From NCBI RefSeq assembly GCF_022664465.1, contig NZ_JAKREV010000004.1, positions 186,001-250,000 of the forward strand: a stretch of 64,000 nt of DNA, in the 5' to 3' direction. This stretch comes from Sphingomonas hankookensis. Lineage in GTDB: Bacteria > Pseudomonadota > Alphaproteobacteria > Sphingomonadales > Sphingomonadaceae. Under the pieces are notes generated by a model. The model saw only the letters and a list, made by a program, of their open reading frames with translations. It had not been told where the DNA came from and did no database searches. Shown here in pieces: positions 36,345 through 45,927 of this stretch. Both the position numbers and the translations under genes were made by a program. How positions within the stretch are numbered: the first letter of the stretch is position 1; every line of letters begins with the position of its first letter.

Positions 36345-37115
36345 GTTGGGGCGGTGTTCGGGCGATCGGTGTGGGGGCCGCGACCGAGCGACGGTTCGGA
36401 CCGGTCGATATTCATTACGGGATCGTCGCCGAGTCGCTCGCTTTCTTGTCCGGATGAGCGGTTAGCCCATTCGCCGGCACAGAACGTCAATCAGTGCGGC
36501 CAGACTCATTCAGCATCTGTCCCGTCGTCCCCCGCACGTACGTCACCCCAGCGAAGGCTGGGATCTCTCGCGACCAGGTCGGCGCGCCACTCCCGGGAGA
36601 TCCCAGTCTCCGCTGGGATGACAGGCGTGGCCATGCCGCGATCGCGCGTGCTGCTTCGTCACCCCTGACTTGATCGAGACTTTGCGAACGTCCGGCACGC
36701 TTCGGGACTTCCGCTGGCTCTCCGCTAGGGCGGGGGCAAGGCGCCAACGACGGGGCGAGCCCTTTCCGCACCCGCGTACCCCGCGAAGGGGGGCAGGGCG
36801 GCATACGCCAGCCGTTGTTTCCCCTGGCTATGGACCCCGCCTGCGCGGGGGTGCGGTAAGACGCTGGCCGGTGTATTCTGGCCGAGGCCATGCCGTACTC
36901 CGGCAGCCTTCTTTACCATCGCGGCACAAGCAGACGCCCGGGAACGACGACGAATCTTCGATGCCGACTGTTCGCTGACCTCGCCAGCCCGCCCACCGAT
37001 CCGGCCCGTCGCGAGGGCTCGCACGAGCCGCTGCACGGGAATGCAACGTCGCGTCCGCCGTTAACCCCGACGCCCCCTTGCCCTGCCGCCCCGCAATGCC
37101 ATATTTTGCGGCGAC
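36345..37115. other. 771-bp gene-free stretch with palindromic repeats
   Basis: Several frames are open but composition and overlap with palindromes argue against a gene. The stretch contains the paired repeat at 36541-36623 and another palindrome near 36835-36850 (CCCCGC-CTGC-GCGGGG). No RNA gene was recognised. The last 40 bp hold the presumed clpS promoter (CATATTTTG). Confidence 0.6.
36541..36623. repeat. Paired inverse REP-like element (REPIN-like)
   Basis: One copy (CACCCCAGCGAAGGCTGGGATC) is followed after about 35 bases by an inverted relative (GATCCCAGTCTCCGCTGGGATG), each with its own hairpin. The arrangement is that of two REPs in opposite orientation, as in REPINs moved by RAYT transposases. 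No transposase gene of that kind is present in the window. Confidence 0.65.
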
Positions 37116-37466
37116 ATGTCTCGACAACCTTGCATCCAGATGGCCGGTGACGACCGCGACCATGACGACGACCACGCAACCGGCCTTGGCGTTGCCACGC
37201 AAACGCGCGTCAAGAAACCGACGCCGTACCGCGTCCTGATGCTCAACGACGATTACACGCCGATGGAATTCGTCGTCCTGTGCCTGCAACGCTTTTTCCG
37301 GATGAGCATGGAGGAGGCGACGCGGGTGATGCTGCACGTCCACCAGCGCGGTGTCGGCGTCTGCGGCGTCTTCACCTACGAGGTCGCCGAGACGAAGGTC
37401 AGTCAGGTGATGGACTTCGCCCGCCAGAACCAGCACCCGCTGCAATGCACGCTGGAAAAGGCGTAA
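37116..37466 (+). CDS. clpS: ATP-dependent Clp protease adaptor ClpS
   Basis: ClpS delivers N-degron substrates to ClpAP. The core shows [21 protein letters not shown] (N-degron pocket residues ND-YTPMEFV), then [22 protein letters not shown], the ClpA-binding face. The length of 116 fits. The acidic N-terminal tail ([10 protein letters not shown]) is usual. A second possible start is the ATG at 37140, giving 108 residues; neither has a clear ribosome binding site. clpA is not in this window. Confidence 0.94.
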   Translation: MSRQPCIQMAGDDRDHDDDHATGLGVATQTRVKKPTPYRVLMLNDDYTPMEFVVLCLQRFFRMSMEEATRVMLHVHQRGVGVCGVFTYEVAETKVSQVMDFARQNQHPLQCTLEKA

Positions 37467-37624
37467 GGGCGAGGTGCCATAAACATCCTCTCCCTTACAT
37501 CGGGAGGGGACCAGTCGCAGGCTGGTGGAGGAGCAGGGTCCCACGCGCCGACGTCGGGCATGCCGATCGCCTTGCGACCGCTCCGTAAGATTGCACGCAC
37601 TGCGGCAACGGGTAGAATTGGTGC

Positions 37625-38242
37625 ATGCAGATCGCGATCCTTACCTTCGACGGGTTCAACGAACTTGATTCGTTCATCGCCGCCGGCATCCTAAACCGGA
37701 TGCGGCCACAGGGCTGGAACGCCTATATCACCGCGCCGACCGAAGACGTGACGTCGATGAACGGCGTGACCGTGCGCCGTCAGCGACCGATCGCGTTCGC
37801 ACGCGACGCCGACGCAGTACTGATCGGCAGTGGCATCCGCACGCGGGAGATCGCCGCCGATGCCGACTTGCTGGCACAACTGGACCTCGATCCCGCGCGT
37901 CAGTTGATCGGTGCGCAATGTTCGGGGACGTTGTTGCTGGCGAAGCTGGGGCTAATTGGCGACCTGCCTGCGTGCACCGACCTGACAACCAAGCCATGGG
38001 TGATCGAAGCCGGCGTCGACGTGATCGACGCGCCGTTCGTGGCCCATGGCAATGTCGCGACGGCGGGCGGTTGCCTCGCGTCGCAATATCTCGCGGCGTG
38101 GATGATCGCGCGCGGCGGATCGCTGGTCCATGCGGAGGCGGCGGTTCGCTATGTGGCCCCGGTGGGGGAGAAAGCGACCTATGTCGAACGCGCGATGGGC
38201 GTGATCGCACCGTTCGTCGTGGCGCAGGCGGCAGCGGCCTGA
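37625..38242 (+). CDS. DJ-1/PfpI family protein
   Basis: The 205-residue protein begins MQIAILTFDGFNELDS, with the conserved Glu (E14), and has the nucleophile elbow LIGAQCSGTLLLAKLG, where the Cys lies after A-Q. The family includes glyoxalases, amidases and isonitrile hydratase (InhA). The elbow GAQCSG differs from the usual G(V/A)C(T/S)G; this alters the residue before Cys. The likely role is a glyoxalase III or amidohydrolase-like enzyme; I cannot fix the substrate. Confidence 0.85.
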   Translation: MQIAILTFDGFNELDSFIAAGILNRMRPQGWNAYITAPTEDVTSMNGVTVRRQRPIAFARDADAVLIGSGIRTREIAADADLLAQLDLDPARQLIGAQCSGTLLLAKLGLIGDLPACTDLTTKPWVIEAGVDVIDAPFVAHGNVATAGGCLASQYLAAWMIARGGSLVHAEAAVRYVAPVGEKATYVERAMGVIAPFVVAQAAAA

Positions 38243-38293
38243 TCGCGCCGCCGCCCTCTTGCGCGTCCAACCGCAACCACTAGAAGCTGCCCC

Positions 38294-39577
38294 ATGGATC
38301 GTATCGTCATTCGCGGCGGCAATCGCCTGTCGGGCCGCATCGTCATTTCCGGCGCGAAGAACGCCGCGCTCACCCTGCTGCCCTGTGCGCTGCTCACCGA
38401 AGAGCCGCTGACGCTGCGCAACCTGCCGCGGCTGGCGGACGTCGACAGCTTCGGCCACCTGCTCAACCAGTTCGGCGTGTCGACCACGGTCGAGGGATCG
38501 CACCCGTCCGAGTTCGGCCGGGTCATGACCATGCGCGGCCAGCGGCTGACCTCGACCGTCGCCCCCTATGATATCGTCCGCAAGATGCGCGCGTCGATCC
38601 TCGTGCTGGGCCCGCTGGTGGCGCGCGCGGGCGAGGCGACGGTGTCGCTCCCCGGCGGCTGCGCGATCGGCAACCGCCCGATCGACCTGCATCTGAAGGC
38701 CTTGGAAGCGCTGGGCGCCGAGATCGAACTGGCGGCGGGCTATGTGAAGGCGACCGCACCCGGCGGCCGCCTGCCCGGCGGGCGCTATCGCTTCCCGGTG
38801 GTGTCGGTCGGCGCGACCGAGAACGCGGTGATGGCCGCAGTGCTGGCCAAGGGGACCAGCGTCCTCGAAAATGCCGCGCGCGAACCGGAAATCGTCGACC
38901 TGTGCCGCTGCCTCGTCGCGATGGGTGCAGTGATCGACGGCATCGGCAGCGACACGCTGACCATCGAGGGCCGCGACAAGCTGCACGGCGCGACCTATGC
39001 CGTCATGCCCGACCGGATCGAGGCGGGCAGCTATGCCTGCGCCGCCGCGATCACCGGCGGTGCGGTCGAGCTGGCGAACGTCGTACCCGGCGACATGCGC
39101 GCGACGATCGACGCGCTGGTCGAAGCCGGCGTCGCGGTGCGCGAGGAAGCGACCTCGCTGTTCGTCGAAGCGGGGGGCGACATCCGCCCGGTCAATTTGT
39201 CGACCGCGCCCTATCCGGGGTTCGCCACCGACATGCAGGCACAGTTCATGGCGCTGCTGACCCGTGCCGATGGCGCCAGCGTGCTGACCGAGACGATTTT
39301 CGAAAACCGCTACATGCACGTCCCCGAACTGGCGCGGATGGGGGCGGATATCACCGTCACCGGTCGCTCGGCAGTGGTGCGCGGCGTCGCTGGCCTTGTC
39401 GGAGCGCCGGTGATGGCGACCGACCTGCGCGCGTCGATGAGCCTGATCATCGCCGGCCTTGCCGCAGAAGGCGAGACGTCGGTCAGCCGCGTCTATCACC
39501 TCGACCGTGGCTATGAGCGGCTGGAGGAAAAGCTGCAGGCGGTCGGTGCAGATATCGAGCGCCTCGGCGACGGCTGA
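38294..39577 (+). CDS. murA: UDP-N-acetylglucosamine 1-carboxyvinyltransferase MurA
   Basis: MurA catalyses the first committed step of peptidoglycan synthesis, adding enolpyruvate to UDP-GlcNAc. The 427-residue protein starts [28 protein letters not shown], carries the catalytic Cys in [15 protein letters not shown] (C123), and has GAKVEL-like, FVTVTA-like and [18 protein letters not shown] segments. The active Cys indicates fosfomycin sensitivity would be expected. The gene is alone, with a secreted sugar epimerase 95 bp downstream. Confidence 0.97.
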   Translation: MDRIVIRGGNRLSGRIVISGAKNAALTLLPCALLTEEPLTLRNLPRLADVDSFGHLLNQFGVSTTVEGSHPSEFGRVMTMRGQRLTSTVAPYDIVRKMRASILVLGPLVARAGEATVSLPGGCAIGNRPIDLHLKALEALGAEIELAAGYVKATAPGGRLPGGRYRFPVVSVGATENAVMAAVLAKGTSVLENAAREPEIVDLCRCLVAMGAVIDGIGSDTLTIEGRDKLHGATYAVMPDRIEAGSYACAAAITGGAVELANVVPGDMRATIDALVEAGVAVREEATSLFVEAGGDIRPVNLSTAPYPGFATDMQAQFMALLTRADGASVLTETIFENRYMHVPELARMGADITVTGRSAVVRGVAGLVGAPVMATDLRASMSLIIAGLAAEGETSVSRVYHLDRGYERLEEKLQAVGADIERLGDG

Positions 39578-39672
39578 TGTACCGCGCTTGAACTGGCGGT
39601 TATTGTCGGACTATATCGCTCTCGACGGACCGGATGCTGCGCGAACGGCACGGTCGCTTTGGGAGGGTGACG

Positions 39673-40812
39673 ATGCACAAGGCGGTTTGGGCCGGCACGA
39701 TGGTCGCGGCGATGGCGCTGACCGCGGGGCAGGCGGGCGCGGCAACGGCCAAGCGGGCGAGCTTCGGCAAGCTGCCCGACGATACCGTGATCGAGGCTGT
39801 GACTCTGACTGGCAGCAACGGCGTCAGCGCCCGGATCATGACGCTGGGCGCCACGCTCCAGGCGTTCAACGCGCCCGACCGGAACGGCAAGGTCGCCGAC
39901 GTCACGCTCGGCTATGACGATGCCGCCAGCTACATCACCAAGCCCAATTACTGGGGCCAGACGATCGGCCGCTACGCCAACCGCATCGCCGGCGGCCAGT
40001 TCACGCTGGACGGCAAGGCGTATCAGCTGACCCGGAACGACAAGGCGAACTCGCTCCACGGCGGCACGGTCGGCTTCGACAAGCGGGTGTGGCGGATCGT
40101 GTCGGTCAAGGACGGCCCAACCGCGTCGGTGACCATGACGCTGAACAGCCCGGCGGGCGATCAGGGCTATCCCGGCGCGCTCGACGTCACCGTCACCTAT
40201 GCGCTCGATGACAAGGGCGCGCTGACGATCGATTTCGATGCCAAGAGCGATGCCCCGACCATCGTCAACCTGACCAACCACGCGCTGTTCGATATGGGCG
40301 GCGAGGGGAGTGTGGTCGGCACGATGAACCACCGGTTGACGATGCCGGCCAGCCGCTACACGCCGGTCAACGATGCGCTGATCCCGACCGGCGAGCGCCG
40401 CGCGGTCAAGGGGACGGTGTTCGATTTCACCCGCGGCCGCATCGTCGGGCAGGATGTGCGTGACGGCCGTGATGCGCAGATCGTCGCCGGGCGTGGCTAC
40501 GACCATAATTTCGTCCTAGACGCCGGCGTGACCAAGGAGCCGAAGCTGGCCGCCCGCCTTGAAGACCCCGCCTCGGGCCGGGTACTCGAAGTGCTGACGA
40601 CCGAACCGGGCGTGCAATTCTACTCGGGCAATTTCCTCGACGGGACGCTGATCGGGAAGCAGGGCCATGTGTACCGCATGGGCGACGGCATCGCGCTGGA
40701 GCCGCAGAAATTCCCCGACACGCCCAACCAGCCGGCGTTCGGATCGGCACGGGTGGAGCCGGGCAAGCCGTACCACCACCGCATGGTGTACCGGGTGTCG
40801 GTCGCGCGGTAA
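39673..40812 (+). CDS. Exported aldose 1-epimerase (mutarotase)
   Basis: The 379-residue protein has a signal peptide (MHKAVWAGTMVAAMALTAGQAGA) and then the GalM fold: VTLGYDDAASY, WGQTIGRYANRIAGGQFTLDGKAYQL with catalytic His nearby (NSLHGGTVGFDKRVW, NLTNHALFDM), and the base Glu late in TTEPGVQFYSGNFLDG. It interconverts anomers of hexoses in the periplasm. The start 39673 is preceded by GGGAGG. The export signal separates it from cytoplasmic GalM, suggesting scavenging of sugars outside the cell. Confidence 0.92.
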   Translation: MHKAVWAGTMVAAMALTAGQAGAATAKRASFGKLPDDTVIEAVTLTGSNGVSARIMTLGATLQAFNAPDRNGKVADVTLGYDDAASYITKPNYWGQTIGRYANRIAGGQFTLDGKAYQLTRNDKANSLHGGTVGFDKRVWRIVSVKDGPTASVTMTLNSPAGDQGYPGALDVTVTYALDDKGALTIDFDAKSDAPTIVNLTNHALFDMGGEGSVVGTMNHRLTMPASRYTPVNDALIPTGERRAVKGTVFDFTRGRIVGQDVRDGRDAQIVAGRGYDHNFVLDAGVTKEPKLAARLEDPASGRVLEVLTTEPGVQFYSGNFLDGTLIGKQGHVYRMGDGIALEPQKFPDTPNQPAFGSARVEPGKPYHHRMVYRVSVAR

Positions 40813-40828
40813 GCTGACAAACCAATTC

Positions 40829-40928
40829 TTCGTCATTCCCGCGAAGGCGGGAATCCCTATACGTTGACGATCCGGATCAATCGGCAACGCCGGCGTCTAT
40901 GGTTCCCGCCTTGGCGGGTATGACGAAA
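40829..40928. repeat. Paired inverse REP-like element (REPIN-like)
   Basis: Left copy CTTCGTCATTCCCGCGAAGG with hairpin ATTCCCGC-GAAG-GCGGGAAT (40835-40854); right copy TTCCCGCCTTGGCGGG followed by TGACGAA is its inverse. The pair spans ~100 bp between the converging ends of the epimerase and the metal exporter. Confidence 0.75.
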
Positions 40929-40953
40929 GAAGAGGTGTTCGCTCCCACCCCAC

Positions 40954-41874
40954 TCAATGCGCGTGGCGCAGCGCGCAGTCGTCGCCCGTCTCGATCTGCA
41001 CCGTCGCATGGCCGATCCCAAAATCATGCTCTAGCCGGTGGCCCAACTCGCGTAGAAACCCGTCGCCCGGATGCCCGGCCGGCATCACCAGATGCGCGGT
41101 CAGCGCGGTTTCGGTCGTGCTCATCGGCCAGATATGCAGGTCGTGGACCCGTGCCACGCCGGCCTGCGCGGCCAGCAGCGCCTCGACCGCCTGCGCATCG
41201 ATCCCGCGCGGCACCGCCTGCAACGCCAGCAGCAGCGATTCGCTGAGCAGCCCCCACGTGCCGACCAGGATGATGACCACCACGAGCAGGCTGACGACCG
41301 GATCGATCCACGTCGCCCCGGTCCACAGGATCGCCAGCCCGGCGATCACCACGCCTGCCGACACCGCGGCATCAGCCGCCATGTGGAGATAGGCGCCGCG
41401 AATATTGACGTCGCCGTGCCGCCCGCGCGCGAACAGCAATGCGGTCGCGAGGTTCACGCCGATCCCGGCCAGCGCCACCCACACCACCGGCCAGCCATCG
41501 ATCGGCCGCGGATCGCCCAGCCGCTGGATCGTCTCCAGCAAGATCGCGCCGACCGCCATCAGCAGCACCAGCGCATTGGCCAGCGCCGCGAGGATCGTCG
41601 ACGCGCCGAGCCCATAGGTGAAGCGCCGCGTCGCCGGCCGCTTGGCAAGCTCCATCCCGCCCCACGCGATCAACAGCCCCAGCACGTCCGACAGGTTGTG
41701 CCCGGCATCGGCCAGCAGCGCGACCGAATCGAACCAGAACCCGGCACCCCCCTCGACCACCACGAACGCGATGTTCAGCAGCGTGCCGATCGCGAACGCG
41801 CGTCCGAAATCCGCCGGGGCATGCGAATGTCCGTGGCCGTGATGATGGTCATGTCCGTGATGATGTCCGCCCAT
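40954..41874 (-). CDS. CDF-family divalent metal exporter
   Basis: The 306-residue membrane protein belongs to the cation diffusion facilitators. It has a His-rich N-terminus (GGHHHGHDHHHGHGHSH), six hydrophobic helices, and the metal-site pattern LLADAGHNLSDVLGLL (H-xxx-D) with the matching MAADAAVSAGVVIAG in helix V (D-xxx-D variant). The C-terminal cytoplasmic domain contains VHDLHIWPMSTTETALTAHLV. Zn(II) is the most likely substrate (CzcD-like), with Co or Cd possible. The ATG at 41874 is selected because the His-rich run starts just there. Confidence 0.93.
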   Translation of the reverse strand: MGGHHHGHDHHHGHGHSHAPADFGRAFAIGTLLNIAFVVVEGGAGFWFDSVALLADAGHNLSDVLGLLIAWGGMELAKRPATRRFTYGLGASTILAALANALVLLMAVGAILLETIQRLGDPRPIDGWPVVWVALAGIGVNLATALLFARGRHGDVNIRGAYLHMAADAAVSAGVVIAGLAILWTGATWIDPVVSLLVVVIILVGTWGLLSESLLLALQAVPRGIDAQAVEALLAAQAGVARVHDLHIWPMSTTETALTAHLVMPAGHPGDGFLRELGHRLEHDFGIGHATVQIETGDDCALRHAH

Positions 41875-42191
41875 GGCGTGCCTTGTGGCAGGCGGCAGGC
41901 GGGCTGACCAGCATGTGCTGGTGCATCGTGCCATCTGCGGTGCACGGAATAGTCTGCTACGGTCGCGCCATGACCGCGTTCCCGCCATCCGTACTCAATT
42001 ACTGGCACCGGATGTTCCCGGTCGACCTTGCTTTGGTGTGAGGAAGCGGCGGCCGGCCCCATCCCATTCCCGCACCACCCGGTCCCGCAAACGTCCTTAA
42101 CAATCGCTTCCCCCGGATCGAAACGTCGCCTCGCGCGCTGACCGGGCGATCCTTGCGACCGTTGTCGCAACAAGGCAGTGTTGTACGGACC

Positions 42192-44072
42192 ATGGCTACG
42201 GACGAACCATCGGCGCGCATCCTGATCGTCGACGACGATCCGGCGGTCCACGAATCCTATCGCATGTCGTTCCGGCCGGCGCCCGACGCCGATGCGCTCG
42301 CCGATCTCGCTGCCGAGCTGTTCGCCGAAATGGACGGCCGCGACACCGATCGGGCGGAATTGACGCTGACCCATGTCCATCAGGGCGAGGAGGCGGTGGC
42401 GGTGGTCGAACGCGCGGTCGCGCGCGATACGCGCTTCGCCGTCGCGTTCATCGACGTGCGGATGCCGCCGGGGATCGACGGGCGCGAGACCGCGCGGCGC
42501 ATCCGCGCGGCCGATCCCGATATCCAGATCGTGATCGTCACCGGCTATTCGGACTTTTCGCCGGCCGAGATCGCCCGCGTCGCCGGCCCGCCCGACCGGT
42601 TGTTCTATATCGCCAAGCCGTTCGCCGCCGAGGAGGTGCTGCAGATCGCGACCGCGCTGTCGCATCGCTGGCACGCCGACCGCGCGCTGGCCGTCACCCG
42701 CGCCGAACTCGCCGCCAAGATCGACGAGCTGGAGGAACAGACGCGCGAACTGGCCGCGAACGAGAGCAAGGCGATCCGCCTCGCCAATCGCGATCCGTTG
42801 ACCGGCGCGCCCAATCGCCTCGCCTTCCTGCGCATTCTGTCCGAACACGCGCGGCGGCCGGGTGCCTTTGCGATGGCGATGATCGACCTCGACCGGTTCA
42901 AGCTGATCAACGACACGCTGGGGCATCTGGTCGGCGACGAGTTGATCCGCACCATCTGCACGATCCTGATCGCCGAAGTCGGTGAGCACGGGTTCGTCGC
43001 GCGGCTGGGCGGCGACGAATTCGGCGTGCTGATCGCCGCGGACAGCGCCGATGACGCCGTGATGCGCTGCGAACGGCTGGTGCGCGCCTGTTCCACCGAC
43101 CTGCAGGTGTTCGGCCATCCGATCCGCGGCGCGGCGTCGTGCGGGGTGATGATGGTCGCGGCCGATGGCGGGCGCGAACCGGTCGACATCATGCGCCGCG
43201 CCGACTTGGCGCTGAACGAGGCGAAACGGCAGGGGCGCGGCGTCGTGCGGCTGTTCGACGACAGCATGGACGAATCGATCCGCTTCCGCCGCCGCGTCGA
43301 ACAGGGGCTGACCCGCGCCATCGCCGACCGCGAACTGGCGCTGCTGTTCCAGCCGATCGTGTCGCGCGACACGCTGGACGTGGTCGGGTTCGAAGGGCTG
43401 CTGCGCTGGCACAGCAGCGAACATGGCGCGATCGGCCCGGCGACCTTCATCCCGATCGCCGAGGAATCGAACCTGATCCATGATCTGGGCGAATGGGTGC
43501 TGGACGAAGCGCTGGCGATGCTCCCGGCATGGCCCGGGCAATATGTCTCGGTCAATTTCTCGCCGCGCCAGTTCCGCCGGCCGAGCTTCGTCGGGCATCT
43601 GATCGAAAAGGTGCAGCGCGCCGGGGTGGCGCCCGACCGGTTGCAGATCGAGATCACCGAAACCGCGATCTTCGACGATGCCGAACGTGCCGCCGATACG
43701 CTCTACCGCCTGCGTCAGATGGGATTCCGCATCGCGCTGGACGATTTCGGCACCGGCTATTCCTCGCTCTACAACATCCGCAAGTTCGCGCTCGATTGCC
43801 TAAAGATCGACCGCAGCTTCATCGACGGCATGGGGCGCGAGCGCGAAAGCGCGGCGATCGTCCATTCGATCATCCACCTCGCCCGCGCGCTGCGGCTGGA
43901 GGTAGTGGCCGAGGGGGTGGAGACCGAACAGCAGGTACAGGCGCTGCGACTGGCCGGCTGTTCGCACCTGCAGGGCTATTATTTCGCGCAGCCGATCGAC
44001 GGGGCGGCCGCGACCGCGATGGCGTGTCGCGGGCGGGCGCCGGACCGGGTCGCGCACGAACCCGGCGCATGA
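42192..44072 (+). CDS. REC-GGDEF-EAL response regulator
   Basis: The 626-residue protein has a receiver domain with phosphoacceptor D88 (FIDVRMPP), a linker coiled coil, a GGDEF domain (DPLTGAPNRLAF; GGDEF at 273-277) and an EAL domain. The EAL signature reads EGLLRW (E401-G402-L403), with the Glu kept; ITETAIF, DDFGTGYSS and AEGVETEQQ are intact. It can in principle make and degrade cyclic di-GMP under control of phosphorylation. It overlaps by ATGA with a histidine kinase gene, the probable cognate sensor. The receiver has a long insertion between beta-1 and beta-2. Confidence 0.93.
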   Translation: MATDEPSARILIVDDDPAVHESYRMSFRPAPDADALADLAAELFAEMDGRDTDRAELTLTHVHQGEEAVAVVERAVARDTRFAVAFIDVRMPPGIDGRETARRIRAADPDIQIVIVTGYSDFSPAEIARVAGPPDRLFYIAKPFAAEEVLQIATALSHRWHADRALAVTRAELAAKIDELEEQTRELAANESKAIRLANRDPLTGAPNRLAFLRILSEHARRPGAFAMAMIDLDRFKLINDTLGHLVGDELIRTICTILIAEVGEHGFVARLGGDEFGVLIAADSADDAVMRCERLVRACSTDLQVFGHPIRGAASCGVMMVAADGGREPVDIMRRADLALNEAKRQGRGVVRLFDDSMDESIRFRRRVEQGLTRAIADRELALLFQPIVSRDTLDVVGFEGLLRWHSSEHGAIGPATFIPIAEESNLIHDLGEWVLDEALAMLPAWPGQYVSVNFSPRQFRRPSFVGHLIEKVQRAGVAPDRLQIEITETAIFDDAERAADTLYRLRQMGFRIALDDFGTGYSSLYNIRKFALDCLKIDRSFIDGMGRERESAAIVHSIIHLARALRLEVVAEGVETEQQVQALRLAGCSHLQGYYFAQPIDGAAATAMACRGRAPDRVAHEPGA

Positions 44073-45202
44073 AGGTGCCGCGCCGCCGGGCGACGCTCGC
44101 GGCCACGCTGACGCGGGCGGTGGCGTGGCCGGGGGCGGCGGCGGTGCTGGCGATCGGGGTGCTGCTGATCCTGTTGGGCCGGGCGGGCGAAGCGTGGTTG
44201 CTCGCGGGCGGCGCGTTAGTGGCGATGCTGCTGGTCGTGGTGCATGGGGCGGCGGTGCGGCTGGTGGGCGACCGGCTGCGGCGCATCGAGCAGCAACTGG
44301 CCGAGGCATCGGGCGCGATCGCGCGCGAGCGTCGCGACGACGAGATCGGCGGCCTCGTAACCGCGTTGAACGCGATGCTCGCGGGGCAACAGGAGCGCGC
44401 AGCGCAGCGCGAGTTGCACTCGTTCCGTCTCGGCCGGTCGGAAAGCCGCGCCGCGCTGGTCCACAACGTCCGCAACGCGCTGTCGCCGATCAGCGCGATC
44501 CTGTCGCACGGGCTTGCCCAGCCCCCGATCGCCGAGCGCGAGACGATCGAGCGCGCGGTCGGCGAACTGGCGGCGGGCGACGTCCCGCCGGAGCGTCGCG
44601 CCAAACTCGCCGCCTATGTCATGGCCGCGATCGACGCGGCCGCGCGCGCGCGGATCGATCGGCTGGCGCAGTTCGACACCGGGCGTACCGCGCTTGCCAA
44701 CGTGCTGGAAATCATCGGTCAGCCGCTTGACGGTGTGGCCGAGCCGCCGATGCTCGAACGCTGCGACGTAACCGACCTGATCGCGCGCAACGGCGCGATC
44801 GCGCGCTATGGCGACGGGCAATCGATCGCGGTGTCGTTTCCGGCGCAACCCGCCTGGGTCTGCGCCAACCGCGTGATCCTGGGGCAGGTGATCGGCAACC
44901 TGTTCCGCAATGCCGGGGAAGCGATCGCCGCCCGGCCGCACGCCCCCGGCCGGATCGACGTGACGGTGGCGCGCGGGGGGGAGGGGGTGACGGTGGTCAT
45001 CGCCGACGATGGCGACGGCTTCGACCCCGCCGCCGCGCCGATGCTGTTCCAGCGCGGCTATTCGACCCGGCGCGCGAAGTCGGGCGGGCTGGGGCTGCAC
45101 TGGTCGGCGAACTGGATGGCGGCAATGGGCGGCAGTCTCCGCCTCGAAAGCGACGGCCCCAACCGCGGCGCCCGCGCGATCCTGACGCTGCCGGCTGCCT
45201 AG
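44069..45202 (+). CDS. Membrane histidine kinase
   Basis: The 377-residue protein begins with two membrane helices (about 20-60) and a HAMP-like segment (RLRRIEQQLAEASG). The phosphorylation helix is ALVHNVRNALSPISAI with H132 as acceptor; this HNxRN form is a non-standard H-box. The ATPase domain shows NLFRNAGEAI (N-box), DDGDGFDP (G1) and GGLGLHWSANWMAAMGG (G2). The start overlaps the preceding response regulator by ATGA, a strong sign of a pair. Its 3' end overlaps the convergent cysQ by 4 bp. Confidence 0.9.
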   Translation: MKVPRRRATLAATLTRAVAWPGAAAVLAIGVLLILLGRAGEAWLLAGGALVAMLLVVVHGAAVRLVGDRLRRIEQQLAEASGAIARERRDDEIGGLVTALNAMLAGQQERAAQRELHSFRLGRSESRAALVHNVRNALSPISAILSHGLAQPPIAERETIERAVGELAAGDVPPERRAKLAAYVMAAIDAAARARIDRLAQFDTGRTALANVLEIIGQPLDGVAEPPMLERCDVTDLIARNGAIARYGDGQSIAVSFPAQPAWVCANRVILGQVIGNLFRNAGEAIAARPHAPGRIDVTVARGGEGVTVVIADDGDGFDPAAAPMLFQRGYSTRRAKSGGLGLHWSANWMAAMGGSLRLESDGPNRGARAILTLPAA

Positions 45203-45927
45203 CTGTTGATGAGCGGCAAGATCCGCGCCGCATCCTCCCGCCGACAGATCAGCAGGTCGGGCAACCACGTGTCATGGCAGTTATAGTAGAGCGGCGACCC
45301 GTCGATCCGCGACGCGTGCAGCCCGGCGGCCAGCGCCACCGCGACCGGCGCGCAGCTGTCCCATTCATATTGCCCGCCGGCATGGAGGTAGATGTCGGCC
45401 TCGCCGCGGACCACCGCCATCGCCTTGGCGCCCGCCGACCCCATCGGGATCAGTTCGGCATCGATCGCGTCCGCCACCGCCAGCGCTTGGCGGGCGGGGC
45501 GGGTGCGACTGACGACCATGCGTGGCCGTGTCGGGCGCGGGGGCACGATCGGGGCGGAGCTGCTCGACAACACCACGCCCAGCGCCGGCAGCGCCACCGC
45601 TCCCGCCTCGGCCCGACCGTTCACCGCCAACGCGACATGCACCGCCCAGTCGTCGCGTCCCTCGGCATATTCGCGTGTGCCGTCCAGCGGATCGACGATC
45701 CAGGTCTGGGTGGCGGCACAGCGCGCCTTGTCGTCGGCCGACTCCTCCGACAGCACGAACGCCTGCGGGCGGGCGGTTCGCAGCCGTTCGAGGATCAGCG
45801 CGTTGGCCTGTGCGTCGGCACGGTCGCCCAGCGCCTTGCCGGTCTCGCGCCCTTCGGCCCGGATTGCCAGCAACAGCTTGCCCGCCTCGGCAGCGATCGC
45901 CGTGGCGAGCAGTGCATCGTCGGTCAC
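45199..45927 (-). CDS. cysQ: 3'(2'),5'-bisphosphate nucleotidase CysQ
   Basis: CysQ hydrolyses PAP, the by-product of PAPS use, protecting sulfate assimilation. The 242-residue protein has the lithium-sensitive phosphatase motifs: EESADD (residues 61-66), the metal site [15 protein letters not shown] and the later [17 protein letters not shown]. It shares ATGA with cysNC, so it is in the same operon. The length is typical. Confidence 0.94.
   Translation of the reverse strand: MTDDALLATAIAAEAGKLLLAIRAEGRETGKALGDRADAQANALILERLRTARPQAFVLSEESADDKARCAATQTWIVDPLDGTREYAEGRDDWAVHVALAVNGRAEAGAVALPALGVVLSSSSAPIVPPRPTRPRMVVSRTRPARQALAVADAIDAELIPMGSAGAKAMAVVRGEADIYLHAGGQYEWDSCAPVAVALAAGLHASRIDGSPLYYNCHDTWLPDLLICRREDAARILPLINS

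Noticed and set aside
36354..36668. A 104-codon open frame in the gene-free stretch
   Set aside because: It covers the palindromic repeat pair and has no protein-like features.
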